This document shows positions 17,938 through 27,064 of a stretch of 64,000 bases of DNA, piece after piece. This DNA is from Pseudomonas jinjuensis (lineage in GTDB: Bacteria; Pseudomonadota; Gammaproteobacteria; Pseudomonadales; Pseudomonadaceae): assembly GCF_900103845.1 (NCBI RefSeq), contig NZ_FNIJ01000015.1, forward strand, positions 62,001 through 126,000, written 5' to 3'. The notes under the pieces were generated by a model that saw only the letters and a list, made by a program, of their open reading frames with translations, searched no databases and had not been told where the DNA came from. Both the position numbers and the translations under genes were made by a program. Each line of letters begins with the position of its first letter. Position 1 is the stretch's first letter.

Positions 17938-18644
17938 TCAATCACTCCGGTCACGCGGACGCGCTGGCGCTGTACCGCGGGTTCGCTGCCCGCCTGCGCC
18001 CTGGCGCGTTCCGCCAGGCTTTCATCGATACGGTTCTTCAGCGCGATCAGCAGGCCCAGCACGAGGAACGCGCCAGGCGGCAGGATCGCCAGCAGGAAGC
18101 CGCGGTAGTCGCCGAACAGCTGGATCTTCCAGGCGGCCGCGGCGGGGCCGAACAGCAGCTGCATGTCGGCCAGCAGGGTGCCGTGGCCGAGCGCTTCGCG
18201 CAGGGTGCCGAGGGCGAGCAGGACCAGGGCGAAGCCGAGGCCCATCATCAGCCCGTCGAACGCCGAGCGGGCCACGCCGTGCTTCGCCGCGAAGGCTTCG
18301 GCGCGGCCGAGGATCACGCAGTTGGTGGTGATCAGCGGGATGAAGATGCCGAGGATCTGGTACAGCTCGTAGGTCCAGGCCTGCATCAGCAGCTCGATGC
18401 AGGTGGTCAGCGCGGCGATGATCAGGACGAACGCCGGCAGCCGCACCGCCTCGCTCACCGCGCCGCGGATCAGCGCCACGGCGGCGTTGGAGCAGGCCAG
18501 CACGAGCATGGTCGCCAGGCCCAGGCCGAGGGCGTTGACCATCGAGTTGCTGGTGCCGAGCAGCGGGCACAGGCCGAGCAGCTGCACCAGGCCGGGGTTG
18601 TTCTGCCACAGGCCCTGGCGGGCGATCTCGCGATAGTCAGTCAT
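17934..18644 (-). CDS. rnfE: Rnf/Rsx electron transport complex subunit E
   Basis: 236-aa integral inner-membrane subunit of the Rnf complex, which couples NADH:ferredoxin electron transfer to ion transport (or, as Rsx in E. coli, keeps SoxR reduced). Six hydrophobic segments. Signature [26 protein letters not shown] near the N-terminus and [13 protein letters not shown] in the middle, the mirror-image motifs shared with RnfA (GLCP and TNC, which hold the membrane Fe-S cluster in recent structures). Overlaps nth by 4 nt and rnfG by 8 nt. Confidence 0.95.
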   Translation of the reverse strand: MTDYREIARQGLWQNNPGLVQLLGLCPLLGTSNSMVNALGLGLATMLVLACSNAAVALIRGAVSEAVRLPAFVLIIAALTTCIELLMQAWTYELYQILGIFIPLITTNCVILGRAEAFAAKHGVARSAFDGLMMGLGFALVLLALGTLREALGHGTLLADMQLLFGPAAAAWKIQLFGDYRGFLLAILPPGAFLVLGLLIALKNRIDESLAERARAQAGSEPAVQRQRVRVTGVIE

Positions 18645-19278
18645 GCGGCTTCACCGGCGTGGAGGGCGTGAGCAGCGCGCCGCGGTGCTCGTCGAAATAC
18701 TGCAGCGCCTTGTGCGTGGCCTTGACCACCGCACGCGGCGTGATGGTGGCGCCGGCGAACTGGTCGAACTGGCCGCCGTCCTTCTTCACCCGCCAGCCGG
18801 GCTCGCCCGGGTCGGACAGCGAGCGATGGTCGAACTCGTGCAGCCAGTCGCTCTTGCCCAGCTCGATGCGGTCGCCGAGGCCGGGCGTCTCCTTGTGCGA
18901 CACGACCCGCACGCCGAGCAGGCGGCCCTCGACGCTGACCCCGACCAGCAGCTGGATCGAGCCGCTGTAGCCGTCCGGGGCGACGGCCTGGAGGATCACC
19001 GCGGTCGGCCGGCCATGCAGGGTGGCGACGAAGGCCGGCAGCGGGCGGTCCTGGCCGAGCAGCCTGGGGGCGAAGACGCTGACCTGGTTGTCCAGCGGCT
19101 GGTTGTCGTAGCTGCCCGGCGGCAGCAGTTGCAGCACGGCGCGCCCGCGGGCCTCGCGCTGGGCCGCCTTGATACGTTCCTTGGTGAACTGGTGGACACC
19201 CGCCACCAGCCCCACCGTGACCAGGGCGAACAGGCCGAGCACAAGGGCGTTCCTCGCCATCGAGCGCTGGATCTGCAT
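18637..19278 (-). CDS. rnfG: Rnf/Rsx complex subunit G (covalent FMN)
   Basis: 213 aa. One N-terminal membrane helix ([22 protein letters not shown]) and a periplasmic FMN-binding domain. The flavinylation motif is AGATIT (residues 175-180), with Thr180 the expected phosphoester-linked residue. It is preceded by [10 protein letters not shown]. Upstream sits [33 protein letters not shown], conserved in NqrC/RnfG. Flavinylation would need an ApbE, which is not encoded in this window. Confidence 0.94.
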   Translation of the reverse strand: MQIQRSMARNALVLGLFALVTVGLVAGVHQFTKERIKAAQREARGRAVLQLLPPGSYDNQPLDNQVSVFAPRLLGQDRPLPAFVATLHGRPTAVILQAVAPDGYSGSIQLLVGVSVEGRLLGVRVVSHKETPGLGDRIELGKSDWLHEFDHRSLSDPGEPGWRVKKDGGQFDQFAGATITPRAVVKATHKALQYFDEHRGALLTPSTPVKPHD

Positions 19279-19281
19279 GGA

Positions 19282-20319
19282 TCAGTCTCCCAGTTTGAAG
19301 CCGCGCTGCGGCTTCTTGTGCCCGTAGGTCCGCGGGCGGGTGTAGTAGTCGATGGTCGGCGCGGCGAGGTTCATCAGGAGCACGGCGAAGGCTACTCCGT
19401 CAGGGTAGCCGCCCCAGGCGCGGATGATGTAGGTGAGCACCCCGACGCCGATGCCGAAGATCAGCCGCCCGCGGTTGCTGGTGGCGCCGGAGACCGGGTC
19501 GGTGACGATGAAGAAGGCGCCGAGCATGCTCGCCCCGGAGAACAGGTGCAGCAGCGGCGAGCCGTGGGAGTCCGAGCCGGAGCCGTTCCAGAACAGCAGG
19601 CTCATGACGAACAGCGCGCCGAGCATGCCCGCCGGCGCATGCCAGGTGAACAGCCGGCGCCAGAGCAGGAACAGGCCGCCGGCGAGGAACGCCAGGTTGA
19701 CCAGCTCCGCGCCGCGCCCGCCGACCGAACCGAAGGCGGCGGTCTGCGCGGCGAGTTCCTCGATGGTCCGGCTGTTGTCGGTCTTCAGCGCGTCGAGCAC
19801 GGTGGCGCCGACCCAGGCGTCCGGCGCCTGGCCGGCGAAGCCGAGGATCTGGCCGAGGCCGTCGACGAGGCCGAGGCTGGCGTCGGGGCTAGGCCAGCGG
19901 GTCATTTCCAGCGGGAAGGACACCAGCACCACCACGTAGCCGAGCATCGCCGGATTGAACGGGTTCTGCCCGAGCCCGCCGTACAGGTGCTTGCCGAACA
20001 CCAGGGCGAAGGCGCTGGCGATCGCCGACAACCACCAGGGCGAGTAGGGCGGCAGGGCCAGGGCCAGCAGCACGGCGGTGACCAGCGCGCTGCCGTCCTT
20101 GAGGAAGAACGCCAGCGGACGCCTGCGCAGTTTCAGCAGCGCCGCTTCGCAGCCGAGGGCGATGGCGCCGCACCAGAGCAGGTTGAACAGCGTGCCGACG
20201 CCGTACAGCGCGATCAGCGCCAGGGCGCCGGGCGCGCAGGCGGCCAGCACGGTGAGCATCACGCGCTGGGTGCGGTTGCCGGCGCTGACGTGGGGCGAGG
20301 TGATGCGGGGCAGTTTCAT
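19282..20319 (-). CDS. rnfD: Rnf/Rsx complex subunit D (covalent FMN)
   Basis: 345-aa polytopic subunit of the NqrB/RnfD family. Around nine membrane helices. Conserved FGKHLYGGLGQNPFNPAML loop and TDPVSGATSNRGRLIFG. The likely flavin threonine is in VGATVLDALK (T173). It pairs with RnfG in transferring electrons across the membrane. Separated from rnfC and rnfG by 3 nt each, so translation is coupled along the operon. Confidence 0.94.
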   Translation of the reverse strand: MKLPRITSPHVSAGNRTQRVMLTVLAACAPGALALIALYGVGTLFNLLWCGAIALGCEAALLKLRRRPLAFFLKDGSALVTAVLLALALPPYSPWWLSAIASAFALVFGKHLYGGLGQNPFNPAMLGYVVVLVSFPLEMTRWPSPDASLGLVDGLGQILGFAGQAPDAWVGATVLDALKTDNSRTIEELAAQTAAFGSVGGRGAELVNLAFLAGGLFLLWRRLFTWHAPAGMLGALFVMSLLFWNGSGSDSHGSPLLHLFSGASMLGAFFIVTDPVSGATSNRGRLIFGIGVGVLTYIIRAWGGYPDGVAFAVLLMNLAAPTIDYYTRPRTYGHKKPQRGFKLGD

Positions 20320-20322
20320 CGC

Positions 20323-22629
20323 TTACTCCGCCGGGGGATTGGCCAGGGCGCGCTCGGCGGCGTCGAGGCGGGCGCGGGCGGTTTGCAGTCGTTCTTCCGG
20401 GGCGCCTTCGCGCTCCAGCTTCTTCAGGTCGGCGCGGGCGTAGGCCAGTTCGGTCTTCAGCGCGCGGGTCTCGGCGTTGACCGGGCGCTTGTCGATGCGC
20501 ACCAGCTCCGGCGCCGGCTTGCCGCTGGCGTCCTCGGCGGCATGCAGGGCCTGTTCCGCCTGGGCCAGGGCTTCGCGCAGCGGGGCGAGGGTGGACTCGT
20601 CGGCGCCGGCCTGCTGCGCCTTCTTCAGTTCGGCGCGCCTGGTGGCGAGGACGATCTTGGCGGCCTTCAGCGCCTTCTGGCCGTCGCCTGGGGCCTGCGG
20701 GACTTGCGGCGCGGCGGGCGGCGGCTGGAGTTCGGCCAGTCGCCGGTCCAGGCGCTGCACCTCTGCGCGCAGGTCGTCCAGGGTCGCCTGCTGCTCGTCG
20801 CTGGGTATCTCGCCGAAGGCCTTCTCGAACTTCTTCAACTGCGCGCGGGCCATGGCGGCGTCGATCTTCAGCTTCTTCTGCGCCGCTTCGTCGACCACCG
20901 GTGCGACGGTCGGTGTGCTGGCGGCTTCGGCGGCGGCCAGCGCGGCCCTGGCTTTTTCGGCGACGGCGCGCAGCTCGGCGACCTGGGCCTGCAGTTCCGG
21001 GGTGTCGTGGGCGGCGAGCTGCTTCTCGGCCTTCTTCAGTGCGACCTGGGCCATGCTCGCCTCGATCTTCAGGCGCTTGAGCTCGTCCGGCGCGGTGCCC
21101 ACCGCCTTCTCCGCCTTGACCCGCTCGATGGCAGACTGCGGCGCCTCGGCGGTCACTGCCTGAGTGGGCGCCGCCTGGGCTTCGCGGACGCGGGCCGCCT
21201 TCTCCTGGCGCGCCTGGCGCTCGGCTTCCCGGCGTTCCTCCTCGCGGCGCAGACGCTCCTGGCGCTGCTCGAAGCGCAGGCGCGAATGCTCGGCCTTCTG
21301 CTGCTTCAGCTGCTGCTCGCGGATATCGGCCTTGGCTGCGCGGTAGTACTGCACCAGCGGGATGCTCGACGGGCAGACGTAGGCGCAGGCGCCGCACTCG
21401 ATGCAATCGAACAGGTTGTACGCCTGCAGTTGTTCGTGGTCGCCGCCGAGGGCGAAGAAGTGCAACTGCTGCGGCAACAGGCTGGCCGGGCAGACCTGAG
21501 CGCAGTCGCCGCAGCGGATGCAGGGCATGGCCGGCGGCGGGGGCGGCAGTTCCTCGCGGGTCGGGGCGAGCAGGCAGTTGCCGGTCTTGGTCAGCGGCAC
21601 GTCGAGGGAAGGCAGCGGCACGCCCATCAGCGCGCCGCCGTAGATCAGCCGGTCCAGCCGGCCGCGATCGAGACCGGCGAACTCCAGCAACTCGCCCACC
21701 GGCGTGCCGATCAGCGCCTCGGCGTTCATCGGCCGCGCCAGCGCGGCGCCGGTGAGGGTGGCGATCCGCGAAATCAGCGGGCGGCCGAGGAGGATCGCGT
21801 CGTGCACCGCCAGCGTGGTGGCGACGTTGACGCAGAGCGTGCCGATATCCGCCGGCAGCCCACCGGCCGGGACTTCACTGCCGGTGAGGATCTGGATCAG
21901 CTGGCGCTCGCCGCCGGAAGGGTACTTGGTCGGAATCGCCCGCAGCTGGAACGGCCGCTCGCCGATGGCGGCCTGCACCGCGGCGATGGCTTCCGGCTTG
22001 TCGTCCTCGATGCCGATCAGCACCTGTTCCGGCTGCAGGATGTGGACGAGCACCTCGATGCCGGCGACCAGTTCGGCGGCGCGTTCGCGCATCAGCATGT
22101 CGTCGGCGCTGATGTAGGGCTCGCACTCGGCGCCGTTGACGACCAGGGTGTGGATATCGTCCTGGGCGCGCGAGGCCAGCTTGGCGGCGGTGGGGAAACC
22201 GGCGCCGCCGAGCCCGGCGATGCCGGCCTGGCGGATGCGCTCCAGCAGCTCTGGTGCGCTCTCGCTGCGGTAGTCGACGCAGGGCTGCAATGGTGTCCAT
22301 TCCTCGCGGCCATCGCTGTCGATGACGATGGCCGGCGCCGGCAGGCCGGAGGCATGTGGATAAGGCTGATCGCCGATGGCGACCACGACTCCCGAGGTCG
22401 GCGCATGCAGCGCCGCGCTGATCGGGCCGCCGGGCTCGGCGATCTTCTGCCCCTTGAGCACCCGCTCGCCGACCTCGACGCAGGCCAGCGCCGGGCTGCC
22501 GACATGCTGCGCCAGCGGCAGGACCAGCCGCGCCGGCAGCGGCGCCGTGGCGATCGGCGCGGTGGTGGACTGGCGCTTGTTGGCCGGCGGGAAGATGCCG
22601 CCGGGGAAGTCGCGGACCTGCGCATTCAT
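20323..22629 (-). CDS. rnfC: Rnf/Rsx complex subunit C, with repetitive C-terminal extension
   Basis: 768-aa NADH-side peripheral subunit. Residues 1-430 are the conserved core: [12 protein letters not shown] (140-150) and [13 protein letters not shown] for NADH/FMN, then two [4Fe-4S] motifs, [12 protein letters not shown] (370-381) and [12 protein letters not shown] (409-420). Residues 430-768 form a charged, Ala/Glu/Lys/Arg-rich coiled coil. It holds about four imperfect repeats, each beginning LK-x-x-x-A-x-A-x-x-x-LKK (about 520, 587, 653, 723). ATG at 22629 overlaps the rnfB stop as ATGA; longer upstream reading lies inside rnfB and was rejected. Enterobacterial and pseudomonad RnfC also carry variable tails. 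Confidence 0.95.
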   Translation of the reverse strand: MNAQVRDFPGGIFPPANKRQSTTAPIATAPLPARLVLPLAQHVGSPALACVEVGERVLKGQKIAEPGGPISAALHAPTSGVVVAIGDQPYPHASGLPAPAIVIDSDGREEWTPLQPCVDYRSESAPELLERIRQAGIAGLGGAGFPTAAKLASRAQDDIHTLVVNGAECEPYISADDMLMRERAAELVAGIEVLVHILQPEQVLIGIEDDKPEAIAAVQAAIGERPFQLRAIPTKYPSGGERQLIQILTGSEVPAGGLPADIGTLCVNVATTLAVHDAILLGRPLISRIATLTGAALARPMNAEALIGTPVGELLEFAGLDRGRLDRLIYGGALMGVPLPSLDVPLTKTGNCLLAPTREELPPPPPAMPCIRCGDCAQVCPASLLPQQLHFFALGGDHEQLQAYNLFDCIECGACAYVCPSSIPLVQYYRAAKADIREQQLKQQKAEHSRLRFEQRQERLRREEERREAERQARQEKAARVREAQAAPTQAVTAEAPQSAIERVKAEKAVGTAPDELKRLKIEASMAQVALKKAEKQLAAHDTPELQAQVAELRAVAEKARAALAAAEAASTPTVAPVVDEAAQKKLKIDAAMARAQLKKFEKAFGEIPSDEQQATLDDLRAEVQRLDRRLAELQPPPAAPQVPQAPGDGQKALKAAKIVLATRRAELKKAQQAGADESTLAPLREALAQAEQALHAAEDASGKPAPELVRIDKRPVNAETRALKTELAYARADLKKLEREGAPEERLQTARARLDAAERALANPPAE

Positions 22630-23192
22630 GCCGCGCGCTCCTGATCGGTGGCGATCAGCCGGGCGGCCGGCAGCGGCCATTTCCACTCGCGCACGCCGGG
22701 CAGCAGGTCGCGCATCTCGATGCAGTCCACCGGGCAGGGCTCGACGCACAGGTCGCAGCCGGTGCATTCGCTGGCGATCACCGTGTGCATCTGCCGCGCG
22801 GCGCCGACGATGGCATCCACCGGGCAGGCCTGGATGCACTTGGTGCAGCCGATGCACTCGGCCTCGCGGATGTAGGCCACCCGCGGCGGCGTCTCGGCGG
22901 GGGCGTCCAGCGGTTCCACCGGCAGGTCGAGCAGTTCGGCGATGGCGTGGATGGCCGCCGCGCCGCCGGGCGGGCACTTGTTGATCTTGTCGCCGCCGGC
23001 GATGGCCTCGGCGTAGGGCTTGCAGCCGGGGTAGCCGCACTGGCCGCACTGGGTCTGCGGCAGCAGCGCGTTGACCTGCTCGGCGATGGGATCGCCTTCC
23101 ACATGGAAGCGCACCGCCGCATAGCCGAGCGCCGCGCCGCAGACCAGGCACAGCACCAGCAGCACGCCGACCGCGAGGAGCACGCTGGTCAT
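22626..23192 (-). CDS. rnfB: Rnf/Rsx complex subunit B (ferredoxin-like)
   Basis: 188-aa Fe-S subunit. N-terminal membrane helix ([21 protein letters not shown]), then an Fe-S domain CGQCGYPGC...KINKC, and two ferredoxin motifs [15 protein letters not shown] and [15 protein letters not shown]. It passes electrons between the membrane flavins and soluble ferredoxin. The start at 23192 overlaps the rnfA stop as ATGA; the stop overlaps the rnfC start. Confidence 0.95.
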   Translation of the reverse strand: MTSVLLAVGVLLVLCLVCGAALGYAAVRFHVEGDPIAEQVNALLPQTQCGQCGYPGCKPYAEAIAGGDKINKCPPGGAAAIHAIAELLDLPVEPLDAPAETPPRVAYIREAECIGCTKCIQACPVDAIVGAARQMHTVIASECTGCDLCVEPCPVDCIEMRDLLPGVREWKWPLPAARLIATDQERAA

Positions 23193-23773
23193 GGCTTGAT
23201 CAGCCCGGTGAAGCCCATGAAGGCCAGCGACATCAGCCCGGCGGTGATCATGCCGATGGCCGCGCCCTGGAACGGCTTGGGCACGTCGGCGATGGCGATG
23301 CGCTCGCGCATGGCGGCGAACAGCACCAGCACCAGGGAGAAGCCCAGCCCGGCGCCGAAGCCCTGGGCGGTGGACTGGATGAAGCCGTATTCGGCCTTGT
23401 TGGCGTTGATCAGGGCGACGCCAAGGACGATGCAGTTGGTGGTGATCAGCGGCAGGAAGATGCCGAGCACGCGGTACAGCAGCGGGCTGGTCTTCTTCAC
23501 CAGCATCTCGGTGAACTGCACCACCACGGCGATCACCAGGATGAAGCCGATGGTGCGCAGGAATTCCAGGTCCAGCGGCTTCAGCACGTAGCGCTGCAGC
23601 AGGTGGCTGCACATCGCCGCCAGGGTGAGGACGAAGGTGGTCGCCAGCGACAGGCCGATGGCCGTCTCGATCTTCCGCGACACGCCCATGAACGGGCACA
23701 GGCCGAGGAACTGCACCAGCACGAAGTTGTTGACCAGGATGGCGCTGACCAGGATGAGGGCGAGTTCGGTCAT
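23189..23773 (-). CDS. rnfA: Rnf/Rsx complex subunit A
   Basis: 194-aa polytopic membrane subunit, paralogous to RnfE. Opens [33 protein letters not shown] and contains [13 protein letters not shown], the GLCP and TNC Cys motifs. First gene of rnfABCDGE-nth. Only 29 nt separate its start from the stop of the ccdB-type toxin gene upstream on the same strand, leaving little room for an independent promoter. Confidence 0.95.
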   Translation of the reverse strand: MTELALILVSAILVNNFVLVQFLGLCPFMGVSRKIETAIGLSLATTFVLTLAAMCSHLLQRYVLKPLDLEFLRTIGFILVIAVVVQFTEMLVKKTSPLLYRVLGIFLPLITTNCIVLGVALINANKAEYGFIQSTAQGFGAGLGFSLVLVLFAAMRERIAIADVPKPFQGAAIGMITAGLMSLAFMGFTGLIKP

Positions 23774-23802
23774 TGCAGGGGGTTATCCATCCGGATGGCC
23801 GT

Positions 23803-24114
23803 TCAGATGCCGGTGATCAGTAGATCGATAGCCGCGATTATTTCGCCGCGCAAGTGCGCGAGGCTGCCGACCGGCTCGCCGAGGTCGCGAAGGGCGATAC
23901 CCGCCATCTGTGGCGTCAGCAGCAGGTAGTCGGTCCCTTCGAAGGTCGCCCTGGGCGTCAGGCGGCTGATGCCCTGCAGCGACTGGCTGCGGCTCAGCGG
24001 AATGACCATGCGCGTCTTCAGCGAATCCAGCAGTTCGCTCTGCACGTCCAGCAGCAGCGGAATGTCTTCCCGCGAGCGCGGATTGCTGTTCCGGTAGAGA
24101 TTGAACTGCGCCAT
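23803..24114 (-). CDS. ccdB: CcdB-family toxin
   Basis: 103-aa type II toxin of the CcdB/MazF-like fold. [20 protein letters not shown] at the N-terminus matches the CcdB pattern (F-x-V-Y-x-N). It is followed by [21 protein letters not shown], the LTP segment, and a C-terminal [16 protein letters not shown]. CcdB poisons DNA gyrase GyrA; the C-terminal three residues matter in F-plasmid CcdB (WGI) and here are TGI, so activity should be checked. ATG shares one base with the antitoxin stop (TGATG). Located directly upstream of rnfA. Confidence 0.9.
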   Translation of the reverse strand: MAQFNLYRNSNPRSREDIPLLLDVQSELLDSLKTRMVIPLSRSQSLQGISRLTPRATFEGTDYLLLTPQMAGIALRDLGEPVGSLAHLRGEIIAAIDLLITGI

Positions 24115-24359
24115 CAGAAGCTCCGCAGTCCCTCGCTGAACACGCCGTTCTCCTCGACATGGCGATTGTACGAGTCGATGGCCTCGCGGTTCTGCTCCAG
24201 CCATTGGCGGGCGAGGCGCTGCTTGACCTCTTCGGCCAGGGCTTCTTCCAGCACGGCGGACAGGTTGACGTCCAGCTCCCGGGCCTTCTTCAGCAGGTCG
24301 CTGTTGAGGCTGAGGTTGGTCGGCTTCTTCGGTGCCTGGAGATCGTAGGGAGCATGCAT
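24114..24359 (-). CDS. ccdA: CcdA-family antitoxin
   Basis: 81-aa antitoxin. The N-terminal ribbon-helix-helix (KKPTNLSLNSDLLKKARELD) binds DNA, followed by NLSAVLEEALAEEVKQRL. The C-terminal region (ARQWLEQNREAIDSYNRHVEENGVFSEGLRSF) is the disordered toxin-binding part and contains the family W-x-x-x-N-x-x-A-I-x-x-Y-N signature. The start at 24359 places the promoter palindrome 21 nt upstream. It is the first gene of the TA operon and presumably autorepresses with CcdB. Confidence 0.92.
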   Translation of the reverse strand: MHAPYDLQAPKKPTNLSLNSDLLKKARELDVNLSAVLEEALAEEVKQRLARQWLEQNREAIDSYNRHVEENGVFSEGLRSF

Positions 24360-24379
24360 GGCGATGGTCCGGAGTGAGT

Positions 24380-24416
24380 ATGCGCATAATTTATGCGCAT
24401 GGCTGGCGCAAGACAA
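24380..24416 (-). promoter_or_regulatory. ccdAB promoter with 21-bp palindromic operator
   Basis: Minus-strand promoter: -35 TTGTCT (24411-24416), 17-bp spacer, -10 TAAATT (24388-24393). A perfect inverted repeat, ATGCGCATAA, one base, TTATGCGCAT (24380-24400), covers the -10 box. That is the expected place for a CcdA/CcdB repressor site. Confidence 0.85.
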
Positions 24417-24428
24417 TCCGCGTGGCCT

Positions 24429-24463
24429 GAAAACGGCGAAGCCCAACATCGGTTGGGCTTCGC
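24429..24463 (-). terminator. metG terminator
   Basis: Stem GCGAAGCCCAAC / GTTGGGCTTCGC (12 bp, 4-nt loop, 24436-24463), then GTTTTC on the minus strand, 18 nt past the metG stop. It isolates metG from ccdAB. Confidence 0.9.
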
Positions 24464-24480
24464 GGGCGTCCGGTTGCCGG

Positions 24481-26517
24481 TCAGCTGACGCGCTGGCCCG
24501 GCTTGGCGCCGCTGTCCGGGCTGAGCAGGTAGATTTCCGAACCGCCCGGGCCGGCGGCCAGGACCATGCCTTCGGACAGGCCGAACTTCATCTTGCGCGG
24601 CGCCAGGTTGGCGACGTACAGGGTCAGGCGGCCTTCCAGCCTGCTCGGGTCCGGGTAGGCGCTCTTGATGCCGGAGAACACGTTGCGCTTCTCGTCGCCG
24701 ATATCCAGGGTCAGGCGCAGCAGCTTGTCGGCGCCCTCGACGAACTCGGCCTTTTCGATCAGTGCGATGCGCAGGTCGACGGCGGCGAAGGCGTCGAAGT
24801 TGATCTCGGCGGCGATGGGGTTCTTCACCAGTTCGCCGTTGCCGGCCGGCTGGGCCGCAGAGGCGGCGAGGTCTTCCTTGGAGGCTTCGATCATGGCTTC
24901 GATTTTCGCGGGCTCGATACGGGTCATCAGCGGGTTGAACGGGTTCAGCTGGTGATTCGCCAGCAGTCGCTCGTGGTCGGCCCACTTCAGCGGGGCGACA
25001 TTGAGGAAGGCTTCGGCGGCCTCGGCCAGCTTCGGCAGCACCGGCTTGAGGAAGATCACCAACTGGCGGAACAGGTTGACGCCCAGGGCGCAGATGGCCT
25101 GCACCTCGGCCTGCTTGCCTTCCTGCTTGTTCAGCGCCCACGGCGCCTTGTCGGCGATCCAGGCGTTGGCCTGGTCGGCCAGGGCCATGATTTCGCGCAT
25201 GGCGCGGCCGAAGTCGCGGGCCTCGTAGGCGGCGGCGATGCTCGGTGCGGCGGCCTTGAAGGCTTCCACCAGCTCAGGGGCCGGGTTGGCCTCGACCAGC
25301 ACGCCGGCGTTGCCCTTGTGGATGAAACCGGCGCAGCGGCTGGCGATGTTGACCACCTTGCCGACCAGGTCGGAGTTGACCTTCTGCACGAAGTCCTCGA
25401 GGTTCAGGTCGAGGTCGTCGACGCCGCGGCCGAGCTTGGACGCGTAGTAGTAGCGCAGGTATTCCGGGCTCAGGTGGTCCAGGTAGGTGCGCGCCTTGAC
25501 GAAGGTGCCGCGCGACTTGGACATCTTCTGGCCGTTGACGGTCAGGTAGCCGTGCACGTTCAGCGCGGTCGGCTTGCGGTAGCCGGCGCCTTCGAGCATG
25601 GCCGGCCAGAACAGGGCGTGGAAATTGACGATGTCCTTGCCGATGAAGTGGTACAGCTCGGCCTTGGAGTCCTTGTTCCAGTAGGCGTCGAAGTCCAGCT
25701 CCGGGCGGCGTGCGCAGAGGTTCTGGAAGCTCGCCATGTAGCCGATCGGCGCGTCCAGCCAGACGTAGAAGTACTTGCCCGGCGCATCCGGAATCTCGAA
25801 GCCGAAGTAGGGCGCATCGCGGGAGATGTCCCATTCCTGCAGGCCGGAATCCAGCCACTCGGCGAGCTTGTTGGCCACCGAGTCCTGCAGGGTGCCGCTG
25901 CGGGTCCACTGCTGCAGCATGGCCTGGAAGTCAGGCAGCTTGAAGAAGTAGTGCAGCGATTCCTTGAGCACCGGGGTGGCGCCGGAGATCGCCGATTTCG
26001 GGTCTTTCAGCTCGGTGGGCGAATAGGTCGCGCCACAGGCTTCGCAGTTGTCGCCGTACTGGTCGGCGGTGCCGCATTTCGGGCAGGTGCCCTTGATGAA
26101 GCGGTCGGCCAGGAACATCTGCTTTTCCGGGTCGAAGTACTGGGTGACCGGGCGGGTGGCGATGTGGCCGGCTTCGCGCAGCTTCAGGTAGATGGCGCTG
26201 GACAGCTCGCGGTTCTCGTCCGAGTGGGTCGAGTAGTAGTTGTCGAAGTCCACCAGGAAGTCGGCGAAGTCGGCCATGTGCTCGGCGCGCACGGCGTCGA
26301 TCAGCTGTTCCGAAGTGATCCCTTCGCGCTCGGCGCGCAGCATGATCGCCGAACCGTGGGCGTCGTCAGCGCAGACGTAGGTCGCCTGGTTGCCACGCAT
26401 CTTCTGGAAACGCACCCAGATGTCGGTCTGGATGTACTCCAGCATGTGACCGAGGTGGATGGAACCGTTGGCGTAGGGCAGGGCGCTGGTGACGAGAATC
26501 TTGCGGGCTTCGGACAT
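24481..26517 (-). CDS. metG: Methionyl-tRNA synthetase
   Basis: 678-aa class I aminoacyl-tRNA synthetase charging tRNA-Met. HIGH-type motif [11 protein letters not shown] near residue 14; connective-peptide zinc knuckles [23 protein letters not shown] in [20 protein letters not shown]; anticodon-binding helical domain; and a C-terminal OB-fold (EMAP/Trbp111-like) tRNA-binding domain from about residue 575. ATG at 26517 yields the family start [18 protein letters not shown]; a longer frame upstream lacks support. Terminator follows. The upstream spacer to mrp is repeat-rich. Confidence 0.97.
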   Translation of the reverse strand: MSEARKILVTSALPYANGSIHLGHMLEYIQTDIWVRFQKMRGNQATYVCADDAHGSAIMLRAEREGITSEQLIDAVRAEHMADFADFLVDFDNYYSTHSDENRELSSAIYLKLREAGHIATRPVTQYFDPEKQMFLADRFIKGTCPKCGTADQYGDNCEACGATYSPTELKDPKSAISGATPVLKESLHYFFKLPDFQAMLQQWTRSGTLQDSVANKLAEWLDSGLQEWDISRDAPYFGFEIPDAPGKYFYVWLDAPIGYMASFQNLCARRPELDFDAYWNKDSKAELYHFIGKDIVNFHALFWPAMLEGAGYRKPTALNVHGYLTVNGQKMSKSRGTFVKARTYLDHLSPEYLRYYYASKLGRGVDDLDLNLEDFVQKVNSDLVGKVVNIASRCAGFIHKGNAGVLVEANPAPELVEAFKAAAPSIAAAYEARDFGRAMREIMALADQANAWIADKAPWALNKQEGKQAEVQAICALGVNLFRQLVIFLKPVLPKLAEAAEAFLNVAPLKWADHERLLANHQLNPFNPLMTRIEPAKIEAMIEASKEDLAASAAQPAGNGELVKNPIAAEINFDAFAAVDLRIALIEKAEFVEGADKLLRLTLDIGDEKRNVFSGIKSAYPDPSRLEGRLTLYVANLAPRKMKFGLSEGMVLAAGPGGSEIYLLSPDSGAKPGQRVS

Positions 26518-26665
26518 GGTGATCAGGCCGTACGGGGAAATCGAGGGAAGTCGGTAACTATATAGGAAGGGGCGAGCTGCAAGCCACAGGCACCGGGCAA
26601 TTGCCTGAGCGAAAGGCGGGTTGGTGTGTAGGAGCAACTGTCTCGCGCCATGGCCAATCGTTGGT

Positions 26666-26752
26666 GTAGGGCGAATGAAGCGGAACGCTTCATCCGCCGA
26701 CCAGGCCACGCCGATGGGATGGCGGATAGCGCTGGCGCGCTATGCGCCCTAC
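26666..26752. repeat. Inverted pair of GTAGGGCG-type elements
   Basis: Left arm 26666-26698: GTAGGGCG, stem ATGAAGCG/CGCTTCAT, CCGCC. Right arm 26711-26752, read on minus: GTAGGGCGC, stem ATAGCGC/GCGCTAT, then CCGCCATCCCATCGG. Related single copies are at 34368-34409 and 54031-54072, with stem ATAACGC/GCGTTAT. Confidence 0.85.
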
Positions 26753-26784
26753 GTGGCTGCTCATGGTCCACTTGACGCCATACC

Positions 26785-26821
26785 TGTAGGAGCCAGGGGG
26801 ACGCCTAGTTCTTGCTGGCGA
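26785..26821 (+). repeat. REP split by a 14-nt insert
   Basis: TGTAGGAGCCAG, insert GGGGACGCCTAGTT, then CTTGCTGGCGA. The insert is the reverse complement, with one mismatch, of that in the inverted REP at 7849-7886. Confidence 0.88.
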
Positions 26822-26864
26822 ACCAGGTTTTCCCTCAACGTCGGCGTGGAAGGAGAACACGGCA

Positions 26865-26957
26865 ATCGCCAGCAAGCTGGCTCCTACAGGTCCGCTGTCA
26901 ACCGGGGCATCTCTGCGAACGCAGGGGAAAACCTGTAGGAGCGGGCCATGCCCGCGA
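26865..26957. repeat. 93-nt composite repeat, copy B
   Basis: Near-identical to 11637-11729 (two differences seen, in CCGGG[C/G]CAT[G/C]TCTG). Inverted CAGC-stem REP, spacer, direct GGGC-stem REP, same orientation as copy A. Confidence 0.88.
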
Positions 26958-26993
26958 TTCCAGGCGCGGATAGGCACTGCCGGGTCGATCTGT

Positions 26994-27016
26994 TCGCGAG
27001 CAAGCTCGCTCCTACA
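26994..27016 (-). repeat. REP, GAGC/GCTC-stem variant
   Basis: TCGCGAGCAAGCTCGC then TCCTACA, directly upstream of the candidate mrp -10 box. Where a -35 would be expected is inside this element. Confidence 0.8.
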
Positions 27017-27064
27017 AGGGTAAAATGCCCGCCTGTTCTGCTCAGCCTTTCTTCGGGAGACTCC

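Larger units (their letters stand above)
26518..27064. other. 547-nt gene-free spacer filled with palindromic repeats
   Basis: Contains, left to right: a degenerate REP start at about 26627; an inverted pair of GTAGGGCG elements (26666-26752); a REP interrupted by a 14-nt insert (26785-26821); the 93-nt composite (26865-26957); and an inverted REP with GAGC stem (26994-27016). Both divergent promoters (metG on minus, mrp on plus) must lie at its ends. A candidate mrp -10 TAAAAT is at 27021-27026. No protein-coding sequence here looks real. Confidence 0.85.

Noticed and set aside
18643-22644. 1333-aa open frame on plus across rnfG, rnfD, rnfC
   Set aside because: Spans several real minus-strand genes and reads as Arg/Gly/Gln-rich filler without domains.
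20323-23151. 942-aa RnfC with extended N-terminus
   Set aside because: Extra residues lie out of frame within rnfB; ATG at 22629 matches the family and overlaps rnfB as ATGA.
26518-27064. Insertion sequence remnant
   Set aside because: No transposase fragment or terminal inverted repeats with target duplication; explained by short palindromic repeats.
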